DNA from: an uncultured Clostridia bacterium
GTDB taxonomy: Bacteria; Bacillota; Clostridia; Oscillospirales; Oscillospiraceae
Length of the DNA stretch: 6,807 bases
Assembly: GCA_937858235.1 (NCBI GenBank)
Contig: CALLZZ010000109.1
Span: 1-6,807 of the forward strand
Reading direction: 5' to 3'
Under the pieces are notes generated by a model. The model had not been told where the DNA came from, made no database searches, and saw only the letters and a list, made by a program, of their open reading frames with translations. Made by a program: the position numbers and the translations under genes. Shown here piece by piece: positions 1 through 4,888 of the stretch. How positions within the stretch are numbered: position 1 is the first letter of the stretch; each line of letters opens with the position of its first letter.

Positions 1-49
1 CCGCGTTGAATTTGGGTTGCCATAAAACCACTTTTTTTAAATTTGAGCA

Positions 50-77
50 TAAAAGGAGCCCGCCACGAAGGCGAGCT
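50..77 (-). terminator. Intrinsic terminator, minus strand
   Basis: Read on the minus strand, AGCTCGCC (77-70) pairs with GGCGGGCT (64-57), an 8-bp stem with one G-U pair and a 5-base loop, followed by CCTTTTAT. It would stop minus-strand transcription coming through the toxin-like locus at 215-286, if that transcript is not already ended by the hairpin at 147-172. Confidence 0.6.
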
Positions 78-105
78 TCGGTAAAGCGATGCTATACATA
101 AGCTG

Positions 106-134
106 TTGACATTATCGGTCTGGCGGTATAATAT
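106..134 (+). promoter_or_regulatory. Promoter of the short plus-strand RNA
   Basis: TTGACA at 106-111 is a perfect -35. A perfect TATAAT lies at 127-132 (15-bp spacer) and overlaps TAATAT at 129-134 (17-bp spacer). This is the strongest sigma-A-like promoter in the window, and it has no ORF of meaningful length downstream before the terminator at 186-224. Transcription would start near base 140, exactly where the inverted-repeat copy AGCAAAGGGTAA begins. Confidence 0.8.
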
Positions 135-140
135 AAAAGT

Positions 141-224
141 AGCAAAGGGTAAACCGCATCAGCGGTTAGCCCAAGGCTTTGGTATGTAGCCGCCGCGATT
201 GGACTCGGGGGCGGCTACTTTTTT
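141..224 (+). ncRNA. Candidate antisense antitoxin RNA of a par-like type I locus
   Basis: The sequence shows a strong promoter immediately upstream, no credible ORF, a 5' hairpin (AACCGC 152-157 with GCGGTT 162-167, extended by GGG 147-149 with CCC 170-172) and a U-tailed terminator at 186-224, giving an RNA of about 84 nt. It runs convergently into the minus-strand peptide gene (215-286) and overlaps its 3' end. Its 5' end (141-172) is repeated in inverted orientation at the 5' end of the peptide mRNA (342-314). Because that unit is itself nearly palindromic, the two RNAs can also pair there, with GGUAAACCGC against GCGGUUAGCC. In par/Fst-type systems convergent RNAs pair through repeats in this way. 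The antitoxin role is inferred from this architecture; the transcript ends are estimates. Confidence 0.6.
186..224 (+). terminator. Intrinsic terminator of the plus-strand RNA
   Basis: A perfect 9-bp stem (GTAGCCGCC 186-194 with GGCGGCTAC 210-218) and a 15-base loop are followed by six T (219-224). The stem overlaps the stop codon and last codons of the minus-strand peptide gene, so it is shared by the two convergent transcripts. The minus-strand side lacks a U tract, so it is a good terminator only for the plus-strand RNA. Confidence 0.85.
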
Positions 225-286
225 GCTGCGTTGAGATACGCCGTGGCTACTATCAAAAGGATGATGATAGCCGCTATGTACTCCAT
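215..286 (-). CDS. Small hydrophobic peptide, candidate type I toxin (23 aa)
   Basis: This 23-codon ORF starts with ATG at 286 and stops with TAG at 217-215. A GGAGG (299-295 on the minus strand) sits 8 bases upstream of the start. The peptide begins M-E-Y, has an uninterrupted membrane segment IAAIIILLIVATAYL (residues 4-18) and ends in a short polar tail N-A-A-K-K. A single hydrophobic helix plus a basic end is the typical plan of type I membrane toxins (Fst, Ldr and TxpA classes), although I recognise no close sequence family. The gene has its own promoter (349-377) and an SD-masking hairpin (292-315), and it faces a convergent antisense RNA (141-224). The presumed action is membrane insertion and depolarisation when the antitoxin RNA is lost. 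That is inference; a regulatory or holin-like peptide is also possible. Confidence 0.65.
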   Translation of the reverse strand: MEYIAAIIILLIVATAYLNAAKK

Positions 287-291
287 CAGCA

Positions 292-315
292 CCACCTCCC
301 TCCGCGGGAGAGTGG
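292..315 (-). promoter_or_regulatory. Hairpin masking the ribosome-binding site of the 23-aa peptide
   Basis: On the minus strand the leader reads CCAC-T-CTCCC, then loop GCGGA, then GGGAG-GTGG. This is a 9-bp stem with one bulged U, and its 3' arm contains the GGAGG ribosome-binding site 8 bases before the ATG. Such sequestration is a known way for type I toxin mRNAs to stay poorly translated until they are processed or refolded. Confidence 0.7.
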
Positions 316-348
316 CTAACCGCCCTTGCGTTACCCTTTGCTGGACCT

Positions 349-377
349 ATTCTACAGCAGATTTTGGTAAAAGACAA
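349..377 (-). promoter_or_regulatory. Promoter of the 23-aa peptide mRNA
   Basis: Read on the minus strand, TTGTCT (377-372) and TAGAAT (354-349) are separated by exactly 17 bp. Transcription would start around 343, at the edge of the repeat copy AGCAAAGGGTAA, giving a leader of about 57 nt with the SD-masking hairpin. The -35 overlaps the inverted repeat 374-405. Confidence 0.65.
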
Positions 378-405
378 GCCCCGCGCCGATTGGTGTGGGG
401 CTTGT
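374..405 (-). terminator. Inverted repeat, possible weak minus-strand terminator
   Basis: ACAAGCCCC (374-382) pairs perfectly with GGGGCTTGT (397-405) across a 14-base loop. On the minus strand it is followed by CTTTT, so it may stop read-through into the peptide promoter, whose -35 it overlaps. On the plus strand no U tract follows. An operator role is an alternative. Confidence 0.4.
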
Positions 406-638
406 ATCGTATATTTGGCTTATTTTGTAGCGGATGCGGCCGCTATCGACGTATAAGCCAGTTCTTTTATGGCATTCTTCCTTGAATCCACTTTGGGGTT
501 TATCCGGACTCAGCGAGCCTTGCCTTTACGGATGCGCCAAACGGCGTGAATGCATTTTTGAGCAAGTTTCTCTCTCCCTATTATGTAAGAGTATTGATAA
601 ATACGGAATTAAGTAATACAGTTATTGCGTTGATTAAA
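406..638. other. Intergenic stretch without a supported gene
   Basis: No ORF here has a ribosome-binding site and a protein-like composition together. One plus-strand frame (486-664) stays open for about 59 codons and ends with a plausible-looking segment (VNAFLSKFLSPYYVRVL and following) but has no start signal. It could be the 3' remnant of a lost gene, or chance in AT-rich DNA. Confidence 0.4.
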
Positions 639-682
639 TATACTGCATTCCGTAGCTATGCTTAAAGCATATTGCGGAATGC
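639..682 (+). promoter_or_regulatory. -10 box and long nested palindrome upstream of the XRE regulator
   Basis: TATACT at 639-644 could serve as a -10, but no good -35 is visible. Directly after it lies a nested inverted repeat: the outer arms GCATTCCG (645-652) and CGGAATGC (675-682) enclose a second palindrome, TATGCTT (657-663) and AAGCATA (665-671), around a single A. The downstream gene encodes an HTH DNA-binding protein, so an autoregulatory operator is the natural guess. A transcribed leader hairpin is the alternative. Confidence 0.5.
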
Positions 683-763
683 GGAAAGACCCAAGTGCAA
701 ATTTATAACTTTGATACGGTTTTCAGCAGTACTGCTGATTCGTACTATTCCGGAGGCCGTAAT

Positions 764-1498
764 ATGGTGAATATGTTTGAAATAGTCAGTTATCTATGCA
801 AGATGGAAAATATAAGTATTGCCGAGATGTGCCGGGAAACAGGGATGCGCCCGAGCATCATTACTGATCTAAAGCATGGAAGAACCAAAAATTTATCACA
901 TGAAAATATGCTCAAAATAGCAAATCATTTTCAAGTTTCAATGGACGTATTTAATGAAGGAATATTGGAGGAGACATATCCTAACCAAACTGATACAGAC
1001 AGCGTAGTTGGCTATCACTCCTTAAATCAAAAAGAGACGCCCGGTGCTAATAAAAATAATATAAGAGCGTCCAATAAGCCGGTTAAGATATCCGCCTCAA
1101 AATCGACAGATGAGCGAGACAAATCTAAGCAAAAGAGATCTCAGGATGATGCAACGCGTTTAGAACTTGCAAACAGGTTAATTGACATTTATTTTGATGG
1201 CATTAAGTATTGGAGCGAGAATAAATTTCTTTCTTCATCTGAAATTATCTGTATCAAGGAATACTTTACTGATTTGCTTTCAAGATACAAAGAGGTCGTC
1301 AATACGATTGCAAACACAACGCACAGTTATAAAAAATATCGAGATAGGCTCTTGCGATACGCTGAAAAAAGCGGTAAAATTTTTTCAGAAGTTGAAATGA
1401 AAGAACGATTTTATGCTAAATCAATTCAGAAACAACTTAAATCGCTGGATGATTGGGTCAAGGCAATGCCAAATTATCTTGCGAGGCGATCAACTTGA
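764..1498 (+). CDS. XRE-family helix-turn-helix protein with a long unrecognised C-terminal region
   Basis: This 244-residue reading starts at ATG 764, chosen because GGAGG (752-756) lies 7 bases upstream; the frame opens earlier, at GTG 695, but that start has no ribosome-binding site. Residues about 5-65 form a Cro/C1-type HTH: a helix with ENISIAEMCRETGM, recognition-helix region RPSIITDLKHGRT, then LSHENMLKIANHFQVSMDVF. This is followed by a polar linker (about 70-130) rich in Lys, Ser and Asp. The C-terminal part (about 130-244) is predicted helical and charged, with no family I recognise; it may be an oligomerisation or sensing domain. The protein should be a cytoplasmic DNA-binding regulator, possibly of itself through the palindrome at 645-682. 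It stands alone, and its targets cannot be read from the window. Confidence 0.85.
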   Translation: MVNMFEIVSYLCKMENISIAEMCRETGMRPSIITDLKHGRTKNLSHENMLKIANHFQVSMDVFNEGILEETYPNQTDTDSVVGYHSLNQKETPGANKNNIRASNKPVKISASKSTDERDKSKQKRSQDDATRLELANRLIDIYFDGIKYWSENKFLSSSEIICIKEYFTDLLSRYKEVVNTIANTTHSYKKYRDRLLRYAEKSGKIFSEVEMKERFYAKSIQKQLKSLDDWVKAMPNYLARRST

Positions 1499-1586
1499 AA
1501 GCTGTGCTGAAAGGCACATTGGCCTCTTGCAATCCCTTATATTTTGTATTATCCTGTAATAGATTGTCGTTGCGGGATGAATATGG

Positions 1587-2248
1587 GTGAAAAAGCGGAT
1601 ATGCAAAATATGGGACGTCCTGATTATCCTTCTCAGCGTCTACACTGTCGGTGAGTTCTTCATCGAGCTGGTCACTAAAATACCGAAATCAGTTCAGTCA
1701 GGTCTTGAAGATGCCGATTTTGTGATCTGTATACTGTTTTGGCCGACTGGTTCTATTATCTGGTCGCGGCCGATTCAAAATAGTACTGCATAAAAGCCCG
1801 TATTATGGACCTTATTGCTTCTATCCTTTCGCCCAGGTCCTTCGGCCTCTGCGTATCGTGAGAGCGATCCGCATTGTCCGCCTCTTGCGGTTGGTGAGGG
1901 GATTCAAAGGTGCCGAGCGGTTCCGTCTGTGTTTGTAAAGAATAAGGCTCGCTCTGCCATGACGATCTGTATCACGCTCACAGCAATCATTTACTTATAC
2001 GGCACACTCGGCATCTATAATTTTGAAGCCGGGATAAAAATATTCATAGTTTTGGTGACGCCATGTGGATGGCTTTTACCACACAACCACTGTGGGCTAT
2101 GGGGATTGCTATCCTGCAACGGGCGGTGGCCGGGATACTATGTGCGGTCTTAGCACTGACTGGTATGGGGCTGTTTTCTCTGTTTACCGCCGAATTTGCC
2201 ACATTCATTTTGAAAGAAGTGAAGAACATAATAAAAAGATGGAAATAA
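1587..2248 (+). pseudogene. Voltage-gated potassium channel (6TM) pseudogene
   Basis: Reading across frames reconstructs a six-helix K+ channel. S1 comes from GTG 1587 (IWDVLIILLSVYTVGEFF). S2 starts with ADFVICILF and continues one frame over as ADWFYYLVAADSK. S4 voltage-sensor arginines lie at about 1837-1914 (RPLRIVRAIRIVRLLRLVRG). S5 follows at about 1939-2033 (SAMTICITLTAIIYLYGT). The pore selectivity filter TTVGYGD is at 2086-2106, and S6 with a basic tail ends at TAA 2246-2248 (GMGLFSLFTAEFATFILKEV). At least five frame changes occur, near 1739, 1935, 2034, 2082 and 2128, plus in-frame stops. One lies in a T tract; the others do not. The intact gene would have made a membrane K+ channel of about 230 residues. 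The density of breaks next to an intact lipoprotein gene argues for real decay rather than sequencing error. Confidence 0.88.
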
Positions 2249-2298
2249 CCCCGACCAATCGGCCAGGGCTCATTCAAATGACATAATGGAGGAAAATC

Positions 2299-2925
2299 AT
2301 GAAAAAGGTTTATCGGGCGGTCGCCATCGTGTGTGTTGTGGCTTTCAGTATTTCTACGCTCGTGACAGGATGCGCCAAAAAGGTAATGAGCCCCGAACAG
2401 GTCGTCAAGACATACTTTTCGGAACTGAAAGCCGGTGAAACAACCAAAGCCGCCGATCTCGTAATTGCCATGGATTCCGGTACCAGCGGCGATTCCTCTT
2501 CATCGTCCACGGCAGAATCCGAATCCATGTATAAAGCCATGTTTTCCAAAATTGATGCAAAGACGGAGGGCAAGGCAAAGATTAGTGGCCATACGGCATC
2601 CATCAAAGTAAAAATTACTGCTCCGGATATGAAAAAGATTATGACGAATGAGGTTTCCAAAATGTTCAGTGCTGCGCTGGCCAATGCGTTCAGCTCCAGC
2701 AGCATGTCCAGCGAAGACACCGACAGCCAGATGACGGCGGACGTCACCAAGGAGCTTTCACAGCCGGATGTGGCTCTGGCCAGCACCGAAATGGATGTAC
2801 AGCTTAAAAGGCAGAACGGCCAGTGGAAAATCGAAAGCACCAAAAATTTTGAGGATGCAGTGACTGGCGGACTGTATTCGTTCAGCGAAGGCTTGGGGAG
2901 TGATACAAGCTCGAGCAGTAAGTAG
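2299..2925 (+). CDS. Ser-rich lipoprotein, DUF4878/DUF5105-like
   Basis: The 208-residue protein has GGAGG (2288-2292) 6 bases before its ATG. Residues 1-25 are a lipoprotein signal: basic MKK, a hydrophobic core, and lipobox VTGC with the acylated Cys at 25. The mature part opens with SPEQVVKTYFSELKAGETTKAADLV, the pattern of NTF2-like DUF4878/DUF5105 lipoproteins of Firmicutes. A second half contains SQPDVALASTEMDVQLKRQNGQWKI, resembling the closing strands of that fold. Ser-rich runs occur at about 60-76, 135-145 and at the C-terminus. It should sit on the outer face of the cytoplasmic membrane; its ligand or role is unknown. It lies 50 bases after the dead K+ channel gene and may once have shared its transcript. 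Family assignment is by pattern only. Confidence 0.85.
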   Translation: MKKVYRAVAIVCVVAFSISTLVTGCAKKVMSPEQVVKTYFSELKAGETTKAADLVIAMDSGTSGDSSSSSTAESESMYKAMFSKIDAKTEGKAKISGHTASIKVKITAPDMKKIMTNEVSKMFSAALANAFSSSSMSSEDTDSQMTADVTKELSQPDVALASTEMDVQLKRQNGQWKIESTKNFEDAVTGGLYSFSEGLGSDTSSSSK

Positions 2926-2966
2926 AATGATAACTCGGCGGGTGTCTACCCAAAGGGAGTGAGCTT

Positions 2967-3655
2967 ATGAAGAAGCGCAAGGATGGACGCTAAGCCCAAC
3001 GGATGACATTCCCGGACGGCAGCTATAAGGATATTTATGGACGCTCTGTGCCGGAAGTGAAAGCGAAGGTCAAGGCAATCCAGAGAGAGGCCGATACCGG
3101 CGTACTGGTTGACGATCACACGACGGTAGGGGAGTGGACCGCCAAATGGCGCGACACTGACAAGGCCAATCTGCGAGCCCTCACCAAATAGGGTACAACA
3201 ACGCGTGGAATAATCACATCCGGCCGGTGGCGGTCAATCGGGCCGCGACCTTCCTGAAAAACCAGCAGAATCCCGATCACAGTTTGAAAAGTGATGCCGC
3301 TCACCGCTCGGTTCCGATACCAGCCCCACTTGCAACCATCCTGGCGAGCACCCCGAGAGAGCATGTGCAGATGTTCGCCAGCGCCCGGGGTGTCCCTGGT
3401 GGCTTTCCGGCATCTGTGGCGGTATGTGACGAAATCCGTCGGGTTCCGTGTCCATCCCCGTATGCTGCGGCATTCGACCGCTCTTTATTGGGCCGGTGTC
3501 GATCTCAAAACGGCACAGTATCTTTTGGGCCGTGCAGACATAAAAATGACCGCCGACATCTACACTCATGTTGCCAATGAGCAGATAGACGATACGGCGG
3601 ATAAGATTCAGTCAATTTTCAGTCCTCGGTCAAAAGCCAGTCAAATTTATAAATA
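2967..3655 (+). pseudogene. Tyrosine recombinase (Tn916/phage-type integrase) pseudogene
   Basis: The start is clear: GGGAG (2955-2959) then ATG 2967, reading MKKRKDGR, then a TAA (2991-2993) where a Tyr codon is expected. The frame continues with the N-terminal arm-binding region (MTFPDGSYKDIYGRS) and the start of the core-binding domain (TVGEWTAKWRDT), and is then broken near 3190. A middle segment of roughly 400-500 bases is missing relative to the usual 380-400 residues, including the box I arginine region. The catalytic domain resumes with KSDAAHRSVPIPAPLATIL, shifts frame near 3390, and ends with MLRHSTALYWAGVDLKTAQY and DIYTHV, which holds the Tyr nucleophile. Both catalytic His positions read Arg (R-MLRHS and LLGRADI). 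The 3' end is about 30 bases from a tRNA-Thr 3' fragment, the expected neighbour of an integrase. It is not functional. Confidence 0.9.
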
Positions 3656-3686
3656 ATAGCGTAAAAATGGCGCATTCATGTGACTT

Positions 3687-3740
3687 AGCACATCCTTGGT
3701 AAGGATGAGGTCACGCGTTCGATTCGAGTCATCAGCTCCA
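3687..3740 (+). pseudogene. tRNA-Thr(GGT) 3' fragment, probable attachment site
   Basis: The 3' two-thirds of a tRNA can be folded by eye: anticodon stem CATCC (3691-3695)/GGATG (3703-3707) with loop TTGGTAA (anticodon GGT), variable loop AGGTC, T-arm ACGCG-TTCGATT-CGAGT with one G-A mismatch, acceptor strand CATCAGC, discriminator T and CCA (3738-3740). The 5' acceptor strand GCTGATG and the D-arm 5' half are absent upstream, so no complete tRNA can form. tRNA 3' ends are the standard integration targets of tyrosine recombinases, and an integrase remnant abuts each side. This is best read as an att site left by, or belonging to, an integrated element. Confidence 0.8.
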
Positions 3741-3746
3741 TAGAGA

Positions 3747-3792
3747 CCGCATAGGCAAGCCATTGTGGACTTGCTTATGCGGCGTTATTTTT
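3747..3792 (+). terminator. Intrinsic terminator behind the tRNA-Thr fragment
   Basis: CCGCATAGGCAAG (3747-3759) pairs with CTTGCTTATGCGG (3770-3782), a 13-bp stem with one G-U pair, followed by CGTTATTTTT. It lies 6 bases after the CCA, so it is probably the native terminator of the tRNA-Thr gene carried along with the fragment. Confidence 0.75.
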
Positions 3793-3831
3793 ATCCGGCT
3801 GTTTTTGACCCCATGCGGAAAGGCCCCTATT

Positions 3832-3905
3832 TTATTGCCGCGTTGTCTCATCGGCTGTGTGAGGATAGACATCAGCGGCCCTTTTTATGTCCGCGTGGCC
3901 GGTAT
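3832..3905 (-). pseudogene. C-terminal remnant of a second tyrosine recombinase
   Basis: The last residues of this minus-strand frame read HTGHADIKRAADVYPHTADE and end at TAA. This is the C-terminal signature of Tn916-type integrases (GHADIxTTADVYTHxADE), keeping the box III His and the Tyr nucleophile. The rest of the gene is missing: upstream, the frame runs straight into an unrelated DUF6774-like protein. The fragment points at the tRNA-Thr 3' end from the opposite side to the first integrase. Its protein ending differs from that of the first copy (GRADIKMTADIYTHVANE), so it comes from a different element. The match is short, hence moderate confidence. Confidence 0.6.
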
Positions 3906-4101
3906 GGTGCGCCGCTTTCATTTTCAAATTTTCCATGCCTTCTCTCCGGGAGGCGATCAGACATAGATTTTCGCCCAGGACGCAAAAGAAATATTCCAAA
4001 GTATGTAAAGCCATGCCGTCGAATTTCGCAGCTATCGAGTTTGCCAAAGATGCGGCTAGGATAGTCAGTTTTTCACCGGGCATACACGGCATGTCTGACA
4101 T
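3832..4101 (-). CDS. DUF6774-like small protein fused to an integrase C-terminal scrap
   Basis: The 89-residue ORF has two unlike halves. Residues about 8-60 contain EKLTILAASLANSIAAKF and, further on, EYFFCVLGENLCLIASRRE. This matches the DUF6774 pattern of small Clostridia proteins (LTxxxxxLANxIA...LGxxLxxIAxxRE), which has no known function. From about residue 65 the frame reads into an integrase tail (GHADIKRAADVY). The normal end of the DUF6774 protein would be around residues 60-65, so its stop seems lost through the junction. The start is uncertain: ATG at 4101, 4092 or 4083 are all in frame, and none has a strong ribosome-binding site. No promoter is clear. It may be an expressed chimera or a decayed gene. 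Confidence 0.5.
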   Translation of the reverse strand: MSDMPCMPGEKLTILAASLANSIAAKFDGMALHTLEYFFCVLGENLCLIASRREGMENLKMKAAHHTGHADIKRAADVYPHTADETTRQ

Positions 4102-4170
4102 AAGGCATCACCAGTTTATCGTATGTCCCAAGCTAGGGAATGTGTGAGGGCACACAACACAAGCGGGCCT

Positions 4171-4198
4171 AAAAAAGCAGCTCCGCCGAAGCGGAGCC
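4171..4198 (-). terminator. Intrinsic terminator of the minus-strand gene 4211-4432
   Basis: On the minus strand GGCTCCGC (4198-4191), loop TTCG and GCGGAGCT (4186-4179) form a stable UUCG-type hairpin followed by GC and six T (4176-4171). It begins 12 bases after the stop codon of the upstream minus-strand gene. Confidence 0.85.
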
Positions 4199-4210
4199 GA
4201 GCGCGTTTAG

Positions 4211-4432
4211 TTATGCGATTTCTTTTGCCCGCAGATCGGTCAGGTAGTCGTCGATGCTCTCTAAATCTTCGTATGTATTTCTGTTATGGATTGATGCGAG
4301 ATGGAGAAATGAGGGGGAATAATGACCGCAATCGTTTTGAGAAGGCACAATGGTCAGTTCAATTAAATCACCGTCTTTTGCCTGAGAGAGCTTATCGTCC
4401 AACAGCGCTTTGTCTACTATGATTGTTTCCAA
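4211..4432 (-). CDS. Small acidic hypothetical protein (73 aa)
   Basis: The ORF starts with TTG at 4432, preceded on the minus strand by AAAGGG about 9 bases upstream; no in-frame ATG offers a better start. It ends just before a strong terminator, so a real transcription unit is likely. The protein is acidic and soluble. Its first third (KALLDDKLSQAKDGDLIELTI) suggests a helix followed by a beta strand, then comes a loop with Cys and His (NDCGHYSPSF) and a C-terminal helix (NTYEDLESIDDYLTDLR). I recognise no family. A seven-codon ATG ORF (MYTKKGS) ends 5 bases before the TTG and might couple translation. Confidence 0.65.
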   Translation of the reverse strand: METIIVDKALLDDKLSQAKDGDLIELTIVPSQNDCGHYSPSFLHLASIHNRNTYEDLESIDDYLTDLRAKEIA

Positions 4433-4485
4433 TTTTTACGACCCTTTCTTTGTGTACATTTTCCTTTTTTTTAGAGAGCAGTTTT

Positions 4486-4491
4486 ATTATA
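4486..4491 (-). promoter_or_regulatory. Possible -10 box for the 73-aa protein
   Basis: A perfect TATAAT is present on the minus strand, about 55 bases before the TTG start. No good -35 sits at 16-18 bp. TTGACG occurs 11 bp upstream, which is too close, so this would be a weak or activator-dependent promoter. Confidence 0.35.
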
Positions 4492-4531
4492 CCTAAATAG
4501 AGCGTCAAAAGATGTCACATTATGGTGTTTC

Positions 4532-4558
4532 TTGAAATACGCATCTAATTTGTATAGT
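4532..4558 (+). promoter_or_regulatory. Promoter for the zinc-ribbon-like peptide
   Basis: TTGAAA (4532-4537) and TATAGT (4553-4558) are separated by 15 bp, with T-rich flanks. A start near 4565 would leave a leader of about 35 nt before the ATG at 4600. The spacing is short, so confidence is modest. Confidence 0.45.
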
Positions 4559-4599
4559 TTAACAAAAACGGCCGATAACTTATGTAAAAATAAGGCAAA

Positions 4600-4746
4600 A
4601 TGGCAAAGCTTGAAACTGGCTCCCAGGGCGGGAAAATAAGGACGAAATACGAGTTTGGATTTTGCCCGTTTTGTGGACGACACCGGAGTGGAATTGACCA
4701 ATGCCTGAATCACGCGGCTTGTCCGCCGCATGACCGGCGGAAATAG
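4600..4746 (+). CDS. Zinc-ribbon-like small protein (48 aa)
   Basis: The ORF runs from ATG 4600 to TAG 4744-4746 with AAGG 6 bases upstream and a possible promoter at 4532-4558. The protein has a polar N-terminus (MAKLETGSQGG) and then KYEFGFCPFCGRHRSG. This CPxCG knuckle (Cys 22 and 25) is followed by Cys 35, His 38, Cys 41 and His 44 in CLNHAACPPH, enough ligands for one zinc site. The tail is basic. CPxCG proteins often act as nucleic-acid or protein-binding modules, but I recognise no named family. The frame reads as protein, whereas the longer minus-strand frames over the same bases do not. Function unknown. Confidence 0.5.
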   Translation: MAKLETGSQGGKIRTKYEFGFCPFCGRHRSGIDQCLNHAACPPHDRRK

Positions 4747-4888
4747 GGTGGAGGGAACAAAAAGCGAGCTCCATGACCATCATTGCAAGGAACGGCCACA
4801 TACTGAGGAGCCCGCATACAATAGTATCGCATAAAAATGTTAAGAATTTACAAACAAAAAGTAAAAAAGCAGAAGACTTGCGATCCCC

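Larger units (their letters stand above)
141..342. repeat. Inverted, self-palindromic repeat pair flanking the peptide locus
   Basis: The plus strand at 141-172 begins AGCAAAGGGTAAACCGC and ends GCGGTTAGCC. The minus strand from 342 to 314 begins AGCAAAGGGTAACGC and ends GCGGTTAGCC. The two copies are therefore inverted and near-identical, and each starts at the predicted transcription start of its own RNA. Each copy is also a hairpin (AACCGC/GCGGTT on the plus RNA, a slightly shorter one on the minus RNA), so on one strand they behave as direct repeats too and give the two RNAs mutual complementarity. Confidence 0.8.

Noticed and set aside
159..377. 72-codon minus-strand frame over the first small-peptide locus
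   Set aside because: It covers promoter, repeats and hairpins, has low-complexity composition and no ribosome-binding site. The 23-codon frame has the SD and the architecture.
695..763. Upstream GTG start extending the XRE regulator by 23 residues
   Set aside because: There is no ribosome-binding site before GTG 695, and the extension overlaps the leader. GGAGG points to ATG 764.
2310..2843. 177-codon minus-strand frame opposite the lipoprotein
   Set aside because: It is antisense to a clearly coding lipoprotein gene with signal peptide and SD. The composition is that of a mirror frame.
3234..3569. Minus-strand frames across the integrase remnant
   Set aside because: The plus strand carries recognisable integrase motifs; the minus frames have no start signal or family resemblance.
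4141..4156. Short hairpin TGTGTG-AGGG-CACACA
   Set aside because: It is only 6 bp with no U tract or neighbouring gene end, so too weak to annotate.
4471..4801. Two minus-strand frames of 73-86 codons
   Set aside because: They run through the promoter region and opposite the zinc-ribbon-like ORF, have no ribosome-binding site, and read as shadow sequence.
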